Shown: positions 8,554 to 19,261 of the stretch, piece by piece
Position numbering within the stretch: position 1 is the stretch's first letter
How the letters are laid out: every line of letters begins with the position of its first letter
Origin: Cochliopodium minus
Lineage: Eukaryota > Discosea > Himatismenida > Cochliopodiidae
Length of the DNA stretch: 23,697 nt
Assembly: GCA_024220525.1 (NCBI GenBank)
Contig: JAMYWO010000473.1
Span: 1 to 23,697, forward strand
Direction of reading: 5' to 3'
The notes under the pieces: generated by a model
Seen by the model: the letters and a program-made list of their open reading frames with translations, nothing else
Databases searched by the model: none
Told to the model about the DNA's origin: nothing
Program-made: the position numbers and the translations under genes

Positions 8554-10634
8554 TTAGAGAATGGTGTTTAGAATTTGTTTAAATGAAGAAGATGAAGATG
8601 TGATTAATCTTTCAGACTCCAAGATGAGAGAATAATCAATCCTGGTCAAGTTTTGTTGGGGAAGAAACTGAACACGATTGATTAGAGGATTCAATAGAGG
8701 AAAAGAAGAACGATCAAAGTGAAAAGGGAATTTGCTGTGAAGAAGATCAACGATATTTCCTTTGTGATAGTGATGAGAAATGTAAAGAAAGTGATTAGAT
8801 TGAAGAGGGGAAAGAATAAAAGAAAGAGGAAGAAGATTTTGATCAAAAGAAAATTCAATGTCGTAAAGATAAAGCTGAGATGAAAGATCCAGATTGGAAG
8901 AGTAATATTTTAGGGATACAAACAAAGAGGATGTTTTTGAATTGAGAAAAAATCTGAAGAACTGGCCTATTTCTAAGCTGGTTTTATCAAGAACATCTTG
9001 GAAGAATCTGGATGGAGAGATGATAGCTTCTTCATGAACATCAAAGTTTCCAAGTATCTCTATTCTATCATCTTTCACGAGCAAAGAAGATCCACAGACA
9101 GAGAAATTGAGGAGATACTCTTCAAGAAAGAAATTTCCTTTTGAAAGATTGTCTTGTTTTATCAAGTAATCGAAGGATTGTTTGATTTTGTTGGAAACAT
9201 CGGTTCTAAAGATGTATTCCTCTGAAATCAATTTGGAAATCTTATCGTAAGATTCAAATCCATCCACAGACTGTTTGATTTGACTTCTGAGAAGATGCAA
9301 CTTTTCGAGCATTTGAAAAAGATCCTTTGACACTCTCAATACTTGAACAAAAGAAGATGAATTCTTAAGATTGATAGAATCAAAGCTTTTCTTTTTGGAA
9401 GAAATGTATTGTTCTGAAAATTGAATCAAGGAAAGAGAGAATTGGGAAAGATCATCGGTAAATTCAAAGGAAGAAGACTTGCAAAGCTTTGGCAACTTTA
9501 CAAAGTTTTCCACGAATCCAATCCATCCATCCTTGATGTTTCCTTGCAGTCCATGTTTCTTGAGCTTTTCAGAATCAAATGGGTTCTTGAAATCTCCATA
9601 GTCTTTGTTCTTGACAAGATCCACACGAGAAGAGTCTAGGAAATAATGTGGAAGGTCTTTCCTTTGCTCAGGCTTGAGATCAAAAGAGGATGAACTTGGT
9701 GATACAAACGGTGCCACTTTGTTCAAAAGATTGTGTTCTCCTTCTATAGATATCTTTGCAATTGGCTGATTCTGTATTCTAATCACTGAAGATACTTTCT
9801 TGGAAGTAGGTGCTTCCAAATCAATGAATAGATTCTGGAATTTGGGATCAATCTTCTGGGATATAGGAGGATTCTTCTTTGGAAAGACTTCAATTTTCTT
9901 TTTCTTGGAAGGTTCGCTCTTTTTGATTTGGGTGGAATTATCTTCATCTTCCAACTTTCTTTTGGATTTTCTTTTATTCTTGAATCTCGAATCCAAATAT
10001 TTCTCAATCTCGTCTTTTAATAAAAGAAGATTATAAAAAAAATTTGAAAAAAAGATATTGTTTATATACCTTTTTTATCCAATGATACTAAAAGATAAGA
10101 ATTTCTTTGCTTGAGAAATTTGGTTTCCTTGATCAACTTATAGATTTCAGAATGTTCGCTCTTTGGAGAAAGAGAAATATAGGAGATATTTTCTTTTTTC
10201 TTGGTAAAGAACTTTCTCACAGATTCGTTCAATCTGCTCCATTTATCTGATTTCTTGGTTTCTATGATCATAGGATGAGATGGCAAAATAAATTGAAGAT
10301 GCTGGAAGGTTCCTAATTTGCAATAGAGGGTACCAGTTTCAGGGTCGAAAGTGATCTCATCTTCTTGCATCTTGGAAGATCTTCCTTTCTGCAGATTCTT
10401 TTGTTTGGATGGTTGAATGATCTCTTCAGATGAAATTTCTTCTTTTTGTTGATCAAATGAATCACTATAGTACTCAGAAGTATCTATTGAATGAAATTTG
10501 CTCGGGTCATCAATTTTTAAGTTTCCATCAGAATTCAACATATTAAAAGCAAAGAATTCTTCGAAATGGAAGCTGGAGTCCGAAAGAAATGAAGATTGTT
10601 CACCTCCTTCTTGGTTTTCATTAATATTCTCCAT
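8554..10634 (-). CDS. Unrecognised basic, Ser/Lys-rich protein, two exons
   Basis: Exons 10634-10070 and 10013-8554 join in phase across a 56-nt intron to 674 residues ending in TAA. The start used is the first in-frame ATG. The same frame is open for at least another 190 bases upstream without an ATG (to about 10823 and beyond) and there encodes an Asn-rich stretch, so a 5' exon or non-ATG start is possible. Residues 1-100 are acidic and Ser/Glu-rich; about 110-195 are a more ordered region (FDPETGTLYCKLG, then SYLLVSLDKK); about 200-240 are a strongly basic, nuclear-signal-like region (KNKRKSKRKLEDED, SEPSKKKK). The last 350 residues look globular and largely helical with a later beta-rich part. 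No family is recognised. The basic cluster suggests a nuclear role (inference only). Coding-strand purine bias and length make it a convincing gene. Confidence 0.75.
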
Positions 10635-11582
10635 TTTCGCATGTTTATGTTCATTATTATAGTCATTATCAAAATATTGTTCTAGTGTATTATAATTATT
10701 GTTGTATAAATTATTATTATTATTGTCCAAATATATATTTTCGAACAAGTTTATAGAAGAAAAAGAATAGGTTAAAATATTATTAGAAGTTGCTGCTATT
10801 ATTTTCTGAGCTCCATTGAGCAATTTATTATTTTCTTGTTTGATTAGTATTTTGTTATTAAGAGGTTGTTGAAATATAAAAATAAAATTAAAAGAAGAGA
10901 GTTTCTTTTATTTGAGAGAGTTTGTTGTTTATGAGTTTTAAAAGCTTTTTTTTTTTATTTTATTTATATACTCTTTCTTTTAATTTTCACAATAAAAAAT
11001 ATTTATAAAAATTGAATAATTTATTGAGAAAAAGAGATCTCTTTAAAAGATACCTTTAAAAAATATCAAATTTTATTTGTAAATTTCACAAAATTCAAGC
11101 TAAATTCTTCCAAATTTGAACTCTTAATATTTCACTTTAAAAAAAAGGATATAGATGTTGGTTTAAAAAAATATATATTTTCTCTTAAAAATAATTTCAC
11201 AAAATTCCATGTTATAATGAAAAGATCAAATGGAAATTTTAAAGTATTGAAGAAACTGTGATTCTAAAAATACTCATAATTTGCATCTTTTTTGATGAAT
11301 TAATTTTTCTTGACTTATTTTAAAGAAAATTGAAATAAATATTTTTATTTTAGAGTTATTCTAAAAATATACAAAGTTCATTTAAGATTTGTTAGGTTTT
11401 GAAAGTGAATCTTTCTTGAATTAAAAGAAAGGGATCATATTCTTGACATAAATCAAAATAATTGAGATTGTTCTTAAAAATGAGTGATTCTTAATTTGAA
11501 CTTTAACAAAAATTCAAGTTTTCTTATCCTTGTTTCTTTTTAAAATCAAATCTATAAAAAAAAAAAATAAATAAAAAAAAAA
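10635..11582. promoter_or_regulatory. Divergent spacer with probable promoters and 5' leaders
   Basis: About 950 bp lie between two divergently transcribed genes. On the minus strand, TATATAAATA at about 10961-10970 is a candidate TATA element for the 674-residue gene. The string AATTTCACAAAATTC occurs near 11084 and again near 11193, the only obvious repeated motif. A poly-A run directly precedes the ATG at 11583, as is common upstream of starts in AT-rich protists. No further coding sequence is visible apart from the open Asn-rich frame mentioned for the neighbouring gene. Confidence 0.4.
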
Positions 11583-14447
11583 ATGTCAGAACTAATGAAG
11601 ACATTCCTTGAATTCTTCGAACACAAAACGAATGAGATTTTAGATTTTGAATCAGATGAGATTGAACAATTTATATATTTGATATCGCTAAAGAATAATG
11701 GAAAATTATCATTTCCTATTTCAAATAAATTACTTAACTCCATGTATAATACAAACTTGGAGATGAATAAAAGGAATAAAATAATTGGGTAATATATTCT
11801 TACTTTATATAAAGATAGGGATTATATTGTCAAATCAATAGCTCATTCAACAAATTTTTAGAAATAATTTAGAAATAGAATCAATCGAATATAAGGATGA
11901 TTCTTTGTTTGATAAATTAGCAATAAAATTTGGATGCAAACAATCAAAATATGGATTGAAATCAAAAATAAAATTAATATCATCAGGAAGTGAGATCTTG
12001 AAACCCATCAAAAAAGAAGATGTATTTTTGAGAGTAGCCATACAACAGCCTTCGGAATTTATAGGAGAAATAGAACTAACAGGAGGTAAATTTAAAAGGA
12101 AAATATAAGTTAATAAAATTAAATTAATCAATCAAAAAAAGAAACAATCAACCACAAAGGAGATCAAAAAATTTATTTGCTCGAGAGCAGATCAAAAAGC
12201 AGGTATTTTGCTTACACAAAGGAAGCAACATTCAAAAGTCAAGTAAAAGAGGGTGTTGGCGCCTTCTTGTTTTACGATTTTATTTGTGAAAGAAACTCAG
12301 TTGAAACCAAAAAATCGAGAGCTATTTGCCTTTCGAACCTGGTGAGAGATTGGATAGATCAGTACGAAAAAAAAGAGACAAAGATTATCTACATGGCATA
12401 TCCATTGAACAATAAAGAGTATTTTTTTTTGAATCTTACTTTTTTATTTTTTACAATTAATTTATATAGTGGGGAGTTTGACAAAAAAATAAAGAATTTC
12501 TTGTTAAAAACTGGTGATTTAATGTACAATAAACTTATCATAAAAACAGCTTCAGTCAAAATCCTAACAGAAAGAAATTACGGAGAAAGTAAAAAGAATG
12601 CCATAATCAAAAAGTGTTTCTTTGATAAATTAGAATCTTTGGATAAAATCATTGGGGATGATTTTCCACATAGTTATAAAAATAATGCATATTTTTACAA
12701 AGTTTCTGATTTTCCAAGTTTCGAAAGGAAATGGGTTTTGAATAAAAATGAAGCTAATCTTAATTTTTTTTGTAGGGGAATATTCGTTGAAGATGATGTT
12801 AAAAAATTTTAAATTCATTTATTATAAAATTATTTTTTATCATTTTTTATTTTATTAAATTTAGTTAGAAAATGACGGAGCCTATGATTTGGTGTCTGAA
12901 ATGTATACAAGACATTTTTTAATCGTCTATCCTGTACATCTCGAATTTGAATTTGAATTGAATTATGGAACAACATCTCTTCAAAATTTGTTTAAAACTG
13001 GTTCACTCAATTATTGGTCACCAGAAACTCACAGGTTTTATCATTATCAAGAAAAACGGATTTTCTCTTCTGTACTTCTCTCTATAAAAGTTATCCAGAA
13101 AAGTATTTTAAACAAAAACACTTATTTCAAACTTCCCAAATATATTTTCATGAAAATTATCAATATTCTAAGAATTCCAAGTTACAAAATACTCAATTTT
13201 CCAAGAAATTCTGGTCATTTTACTCAAAAAAATATTAAAATGTTGTCAGATTTTGCTTTGAGAAATAATTCTATTTATCTCTCCTTTTCTATCTTAAAAA
13301 ACATTTGTTCTCACACTTTTGATCACAATTCTCCTCAAACACTTCTTAAAGATTATTCATTTTATAGTGAAATTATTTTTTCTCACTTGAACATTTTTGG
13401 ATTTGAGGTAAAAATTTTTTTTTTTAAGATGTTATTTCTAATTTTTTTTTCAAATTAAAAAAGTCATACGAGAATCTAGACTTTTTTTCCAACGAGAACA
13501 AATTTTTCTTTTTGAATTTTATGAAAAAAATTGTAGAATTTTTTGGGGAAATAAAATCACAAAAGCTAATCGAGAAATTTGTTTCTTCTCTTTCCATCGA
13601 TTATAGACGTGAGTTATCTGTCCATTCTAATCCTTATAAATTCTTAAGGATGCTTAAAAATGGTTTGTATAATAAAAAACGTATAAAATACTTCAACAGT
13701 AAAAAATATGAAATCAATGAGATGGTTTTATTTGTCATAAACAACTGTGAGTCAGAACAAATCAAACAAAATTTTTTAAAGTTTTATTTGGAATCTATCA
13801 CATCCAAAAATAAAAAAAAAACATTTTTCGAAAGGAAAAGAGCAAAGAGAAGAAATTTCAAAAAAGATTTGTTGATTGATTTTCTCCAAATCACTATTTG
13901 CAACAAAGAAATTTTGGAAAATAGCTTTATTCAAAATTTCTTGCAAAAACTGTTTGTTTCTGTAAGATCAAAACTTGGAAGATTGGAGGAAATACCAGAA
14001 CCAATATTTGATTTTCAAGGTTGCACTGAAAGAGATGATGTCAATGAATTCTTGGATGATTTCAATCAAACAGAGGGAGTTTTTTACACAAGATACCACA
14101 GAGAATCAAAATCAATAATGTAAATTCTTTCTATATATCTTCAAATTAATTTATTTCTTCATTATAAAAAATGCAGGAACGACTTGGATTTTTATTCAAA
14201 GAAAGCAAAAAATTTGAAAGGATTCATAAAATATGTTTTGGAAGGAGAAACATTTAAATTGAAAATAACCAAAATTCCTGATGATAGACATTTAAAGTTA
14301 AAATACAAATCTTTTTATTGCGATCAGCTAAATAAACGTTTATCCCGTATCCTTTCCACAAACTTTAAAAGAGATGAGAAAGAAGATATTGATGAAAAAG
14401 GAAATTCAAAGAAATTGAAAGTTGATTTTAGTTCCAACCAAAATTAA
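11583..14447 (+). CDS. 828-residue protein of unknown function, seven exons, with F-box-like segment
   Basis: Exons 11583-11788, 11862-12085, 12160-12418, 12470-12797, 12865-13407, 13464-14119 and 14177-14447 join in phase to 828 residues (TAA stop). The ATG follows an A-run and is the first in frame. Nothing matches a catalytic family I recognise. Around residues 375-440 is WSPETHRFYHYQEKRIFSS, then a leucine-rich helix and KLPKYIFMKIINIL, which resembles the short F-box-like module (WxPxxH...LPxxIxxxI) seen in many protist proteins; this is an inference. The rest is lysine-rich and probably helical, with a basic run (KNKKKTFFERKRAKRR) near residue 635. Intron 3 (12419-12469) is 51 nt with no in-frame stop, so its retention would add 17 hydrophobic residues. 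The next gene starts only 84 bp downstream on the same strand, suggesting the two loci evolved or are expressed together. Confidence 0.72.
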
Positions 14448-14531
14448 ATTAAAAATACATTCATATTTGGTTTATATATTTTTTATATTTTGAAATATAA
14501 AATAAAAAAATATTAATTTTCAATTAAAGGG

Positions 14532-16833
14532 ATGGAATATCCCATAGAGAAAATTAGTAAATTGTTGGAGGTTTTAACAAAGAATGATTTGTTGAATCAG
14601 GAAACTCGTGGGTATGGGATAGAAGAATTTAAATCTTATTTTGGAGATTGGCTAAAATCTTACAATCTGTGTGATAAGCAAGAGATTGAAAACTTGTGGG
14701 GTCATGTAAAGGTAAAAAATTTTTTATGTTATCTTTTTTTGAAAATAATATAAATAAATATTATTAATTTTTTTTGTCAAAAGGATAATAAAACAATTAT
14801 GGAAAGAATATTGCATACATTGAAAGAATCTGAAATAAATAAAAATGATCTTGAAAATATACCTGATGACAAAATGGATTTAAGAGAAGATGCAAATACA
14901 AATAAAGATTCACAACTTATAGAGGTATCCAAAAATATTTTTTTGTTAATATAAAAGAAATACACCAAACAATTCTAATTGAAAATTTTTTTAATGAATT
15001 TAACTTTGATCCAAATCATCATAATATCTTTTTTTACAAACAAATTTTCAATTTATCTTCACACAAATAAAAATTTACTATATTTTGATCAATAATAATT
15101 AGATAAAATAATAAGCATATTAGAAGATATATCTCCAATATAGAGTGAATGATTTTTTTTATCGTGTTAAAATATGTGTCTGGATATCCAGACATATTCA
15201 AAAAGAAAAAGTTAATTATACCTATATTAAAATTTCAATATCATTTTGTTGAAATTTATAATTATATCAAAATTTAATTTTTAATCCCTAAAAATTAGGA
15301 AAACGAAAAAGAGCCTATATTTTCATACCGTAACTCTGATTTAATCATCTCTATATCTCAAAATCCTAAAAAAACAAATTGGCAACTCAATTAAATGATC
15401 TCAGTTCAAGTTTTAAGAAGAAAAAACAATCTTTTGAAGAAAAATATCAAACGTTGTGTTCTGAATTGAAAAAAAAATTGAAAGATATTCACCAAAAGAT
15501 TGAAATATTCCATGATAAAGATAAAAATGATTATAAGATAAATTTTTATTTGCTTGATGATGAAGATGAATTTGAGTTTGAATATTTATGGGATAATATT
15601 GATCTAGATAATAAAAATGAAAACAAAATTTTGATTGAAGGGAATGTTGGATATGGGAAATCCACTCTTTGTAAAACAATTTGTCATTTATTTTACAACA
15701 ATGATTTATGGAAGGGTAAATATGAATTTGTGTTCCTCTTGGATTTGAAAATAATTGATAATGACAAAGGTGTTTTCGAAAACATTCTAGATTGTTTTCA
15801 TTATCCTACAACAAAAGAAAATACTTGCAAAGATTATTTGAAGGAATTGAATTTAAAAAACCAAATATTGATTATTTTGGATGGATATGATGAACTGGAA
15901 GTTTTTGCTGGTCAATCGATAAGCCAAAATAAAAGGTTTTTAATTTCTTTGAAAAATTTTAAAAATGTGATTTTCACAATAAGGAAAGGAACGAAAAACA
16001 TCCCAGAAAATAATAAAAAATTGATTTTATCTGGATTGAAAAAAAATGATAAAATTCTTTATATAAAGGAGTTTTTTAGGCCAATTGAAATTGTAGAGAA
16101 AAAAATTGAAAAAACTCATAAAAATTACATCAAATCTATTGAAATAGTGGAAAAAATAATTGAAAATTCTTATCTCAAAATTTTGAGTGACACACCTCTT
16201 TTTTTAGAAATAATTTGTAAAATTGTCGATGATCATGAACAAATTCAATTTTGCAAGTTAGGCGATATTTACGAAGGGTTTATTGAAAATAATAACTCAA
16301 TAGCAAATGAGGTAAGTGAATTAATTGCATGTTGTTTGTTTGAGAATCAAGACAACAACAATCTTACAAGAGAAACAATCATTGATTTGGTGAAAAAAAA
16401 TTTTTCAGAAGAGAAACCAGAAAATATTTTAAAATATCTTCAAGAAAGTGGGTTATTTAAAAAAGATGAAAGCATTCATAAACATATCTCAAAGTTTCAA
16501 ACATTTGAATTTTCTCATTCTTCTTTCCAAGAATTTTTTTATTCGAAAAAACTTTTTAAAGAATTAGTTGATTCCAAAATGAGCATTGAAAAAATTGAAA
16601 AGTTAAAAAAATTGGACTGGTCAACACTTATCTTTCCTCTCATTTCTTATTTTTACTCCAAAAAAAAAATGTATGAAGAATATTACGTTGAATTTTTTGA
16701 AAATTTTATGATGTTTGATTTGAATAAAACATTTGAAGTTTCATGTTTGGGAGATGAAAAAATATTTCAATCTATGAATCTTTGTAATTCTTTAGAAGAA
16801 TTTTATTCAAAGGAATCAGAAGACTTATTTTGA
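14532..16833 (+). CDS. NACHT-domain STAND NTPase (NLR-like), N-terminal helical region plus NACHT
   Basis: Exons 14532-14711, 14784-14924 and about 15418-16833 are joined. The NACHT exon has no ATG, and the phase-0 acceptor TTTTAAG at 15417 continues the frame from donor 14925, giving about 578 residues. Residues 1-107 are helical and unrecognised (perhaps a death-fold-like effector); about 108-140 are a Lys/Glu coiled coil. NACHT motifs: Walker A GNVGYGKST (near 182), Walker B LIILDGYDEL (near 258), sensor-like FTIRKGT, DTPLFLEII (the GxP equivalent) and the winged-helix signature FSHSSFQEFFYSKKL (near 472). An internal 18-residue duplication (IEIVEKKIEK/IEIVEKIIEN) lies at 16083-16160. Such proteins are nucleotide-switched oligomerising sensors. 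The frame ends at TGA 16831-16833, but ankyrin repeats follow at once in another frame, so this is probably the front part of one NACHT-ankyrin gene. Confidence 0.85.
14925..15417 (+). other. Long intron (493 nt) upstream of the NACHT exon
   Basis: Donor GTATCC follows exon 2 in phase 0, and the only in-phase acceptor before the NACHT domain is TTTTAAG at 15417. Alternative acceptors at 15402 and 15411 are in phase 2 and would need an extra exon. A possible small exon begins after ATTAG at 15298 (ENEKEPIFSY) but its phase does not connect. The stretch has no long open frame. It contains the GC-rich palindrome at 15177-15194 and could hide an internal promoter. Confidence 0.5.
15177..15194. 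repeat. Perfect 18-bp palindrome TGTCTGGATATCCAGACA
   Basis: The sequence reads the same on both strands over 18 bases and extends imperfectly outward (ATATG on the left, TATTC on the right). It contains a SmaI-like GC content unusual for its surroundings: 8 of 18 bases are G or C, against roughly one in five nearby. It is located in the long intron ahead of the NACHT exon. It could be a dimeric protein-binding site or a stem without a loop. Confidence 0.6.
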
Positions 16834-16847
16834 AAATTTTTAATAAA

Positions 16848-18172
16848 ATGAGCAACGATTGGAAATAAAATTAACGTTTTATTCTAAAAACTCTGATTAC
16901 ACAAAATTTTTGATAGAAAAAACTGAAGTATCTTCAATAATTAGTTCTGATAACAATAATTTATTCAATTTATTAATCAAAAGAAACAAATTGGATTTCC
17001 TGAAAAATTTTAAAAAATTTGATTTTATTAATTCTCTAGATAAGAATAAAAATACTCCTCTTCACTTGCTTTGTAAGTTTTTTATTTTTCATAATTTAAT
17101 AAATTTTCAAAAATTTTTTTAAAAAGGTAAAACTAATGAACTGAACTTTGAAATAATAAAGTTTTTGGTTGAAAGTAAATCTGAAATAAATTCACAAAAT
17201 AACGAAAAATCTACACCTCTTCATCTTTTAAGCAAATTTGACGAAAATGTTGAGATTGTGGAACTTTTAATGCAGCAAAAAGCTGATCCGAATATAAAAA
17301 ATAAAAAAGGTGAAACATCTTTTCATTTAGCTTGTAGTGATGATGTCAATAACTTTAAAGTTATCAAAACAATGATTGAAAATAAATCAGATTTAAATAT
17401 TCTTTGTAACGGAGATACTTCATTTCACCTGTCAGCAAAAGCAAATAAAACTGTTCAGATATTTCAACTCTTGATTGAAAATAGTTCTCAGTTGAATATG
17501 ACCAATTTTAAAAAAATGAGTCCTCTTCATTACTTGTGTATTAACAATCAAAATAATATTGAATTAATTGATTTTTTGGTTTCTAAAATAGATAAAAAAT
17601 TTTTAAATTTGAAAAGCAAAGCAAATTTAACACCTCTTCAATATGCTTGTATCAATAAAAATTTAGATACAATTAAATTGCTAATTGAAAAAGGTTCTTC
17701 TATTTCCAATGATAAAAATCCCCTTTATATAGCTTGTGATAAAAACAGAGAGACAGAAATAATAGAATTTTTGGTTGAAAAAAAGTGTAGTTTTTTGATA
17801 AATGAAAAAGGGAATACTCCACTTCATCTAGCTTGCTTGAAAAAAAATAATATGTTTACAAATATTTTCAATCTTATTTTTCTTATTGAAAGAACAAATG
17901 TTTTGGAGCAAAATTTTGACAAAGATACTCCTGTTCATTTAGCATGCCTAAATGATGATATTCCAATTGAAATTATAATTAACATGATCAGGAAGTTCCC
18001 ACATGTTTTAACAATCAAAAATAAATATTCATTGACTCCATTAGATTTGAGGAAAGAACTGAATTCAAATGAAGAAATAATCAAATTAATGAGAATCAAA
18101 AAAAAATTTAATAATAAAAGCAAAATTTCAAAGAATAATATTTTAATTTTCATTTTTTTTTTTTTTGTTTAA
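16848..18172 (+). CDS. Ankyrin-repeat region, probable C-terminal sensor half of the NACHT gene
   Basis: Open frames 16848-17072 and 17127-18172 join in phase (T|GT gives Cys) across a 54-nt intron. Ten ankyrin TPLH-type boxes are visible: NTPLHLLC, STPLHLLS, ETSFHLAC, DTSFHLSA, MSPLHYLC, LTPLQYAC, KNPLYIAC, NTPLHLAC, DTPVHLAC and LTPLDLRK, spaced about 31-39 residues apart. Helices of the form IIKFLVE, VELLMQQKADPN and IKLLIEKGSS lie between them. Ankyrin stacks bind protein partners and in STAND proteins act as the ligand-sensing or autoinhibitory arm. There is no in-frame ATG at the start, so it is not a free-standing gene as read; the most likely reading is continuation of the NACHT frame. 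The last ten residues (ILIFIFFFFV) are encoded by a poly-T run and may not be meaningful. TAA stop at 18170-18172. Confidence 0.8.
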
Positions 18173-18203
18173 ACATTTCTCAAAACTCAATCTTTTCTAC
18201 ATT

Positions 18204-19261
18204 TTATTTAGAATATTGATTGAATCTTTCTGGAAATTTGATTCGAATCACCATTTGTATAAATTCGGAAGGACTTATCTCACCTGATCTGTCACTGTCT
18301 GCTTCGTTGAAAAATCTCCTAACAACTTCTTCTCCACATCCATGCAATCCCAAATATCCAATGACATTTCTAATTTCGTTGAATTGTAACTTTCCATCAC
18401 CACTCGTATCAGCTTGGCGAAAATGAATCATTGCGAACTAAAAATGAAAAAAATAAATTTTTTTTAAATCAAAAAGTTTAATTAAAAATAAAATTAATAA
18501 ATTTTCCTTACTTGTAAGAAAAGAATGGTTCCAACTGCAGAACATAGATCGAATTGTCCTGTACATGATCTATCTGCTATAGCTGTGATAGAGTAAGAGA
18601 CTTGATCGTTGAAATCATATCCATTTTCCTTTAAGAACTGTTTCATGCATGAATTGTTTATTTTCCCGCATTTGTTGTTGTCTAACTTTTCAAAGCTTTC
18701 TTTGATTGTGGTGAGGAAAGTGATCACTTGAATGAATTCTCCATAATGAAAATCATTGGCAGAAATGAAAAAAGTTTTGAGATTGGACATCACTTTTGGA
18801 TCACTGAAATAGAATCCTGCTCCCTATTTAAATTTTTTTGAAAATTGAAAAATGAATATTTATAATCAGCTTTTTTGATTACCCTCAACAATGTTTCGAA
18901 ATTTGATGGCTAAATTAACAAAAATTTAATTTTGAAAATATTTAAGAAAAAACTAATTTTTTTTTACACTTGTGAATGCTTTTTTTTCAGGATCATAATT
19001 TTGAAATTGATTTGTCAATTCTTGCACTCTTTGTTCTGAAAGAATCTGTTTTTGTGGTTGCTGTTGGTTGTTCATTTGTTGGGGTTGATTCATTGAGGTT
19101 TGTTGTTGTTGATTATTCATTGGCTGTTGATTATTCCATGATTGTTGATCGTTGACCGTAGGTTGTTGGTTCCAAGATGAAGAGGAATGATGGTTGTTAA
19201 ATGGAGGTTCATGGTTCCATTGTTGTTGCATTGGTGGCATTTGATTCATTTGATTAAACAT
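18204..19261 (-). CDS. Penta-EF-hand (ALG-2/sorcin-like) calcium-binding protein, copy 1
   Basis: Exons 19261-18968, 18909-18883, 18823-18512 and 18437-18204 are all phase 0 and give 288 residues. The N-terminus (residues 1-75) is Gln/Asn/Met/Pro-rich low complexity, in the position of the Gly/Pro-rich tail of ALG-2 and sorcin. EF-hand region: a degenerate first hand (NFETLL...), second loop DNNKCGKINNSC lacking the Glu at position 12, third loop degenerate (ADRSCTGQFDLC), fourth loop DTSGDGKLQFNE and fifth loop DSDRSGEISPSE, both canonical. PEF proteins respond to calcium by exposing a hydrophobic face, dimerise through the last hand, and bind membranes or ESCRT-type adaptors. Its 3' end is 31 bp from the stop of the ankyrin gene on the other strand. 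It is a tandem duplicate of the gene at 19879-20903. Confidence 0.88.

Noticed and set aside
9421-10036. Plus-strand frames at 9421-9639 and 9800-10036
   Set aside because: They are antisense shadows of the long minus-strand exon, which has a continuous 480-codon frame and a phase-matched upstream exon.
13014-13238. Second open frame inside exon 5 of the 828-residue gene
   Set aside because: It is an overlapping frame; the 543-nt exon in the other frame is flanked by phase-0 splice sites that join both neighbours.
15379-15417. TTG at 15379 as the start of the NACHT protein
   Set aside because: A non-ATG start is unlikely, the codons before the acceptor at 15417 look intronic, and the phase-0 join to the upstream exons gives a proper ATG start at 14532.
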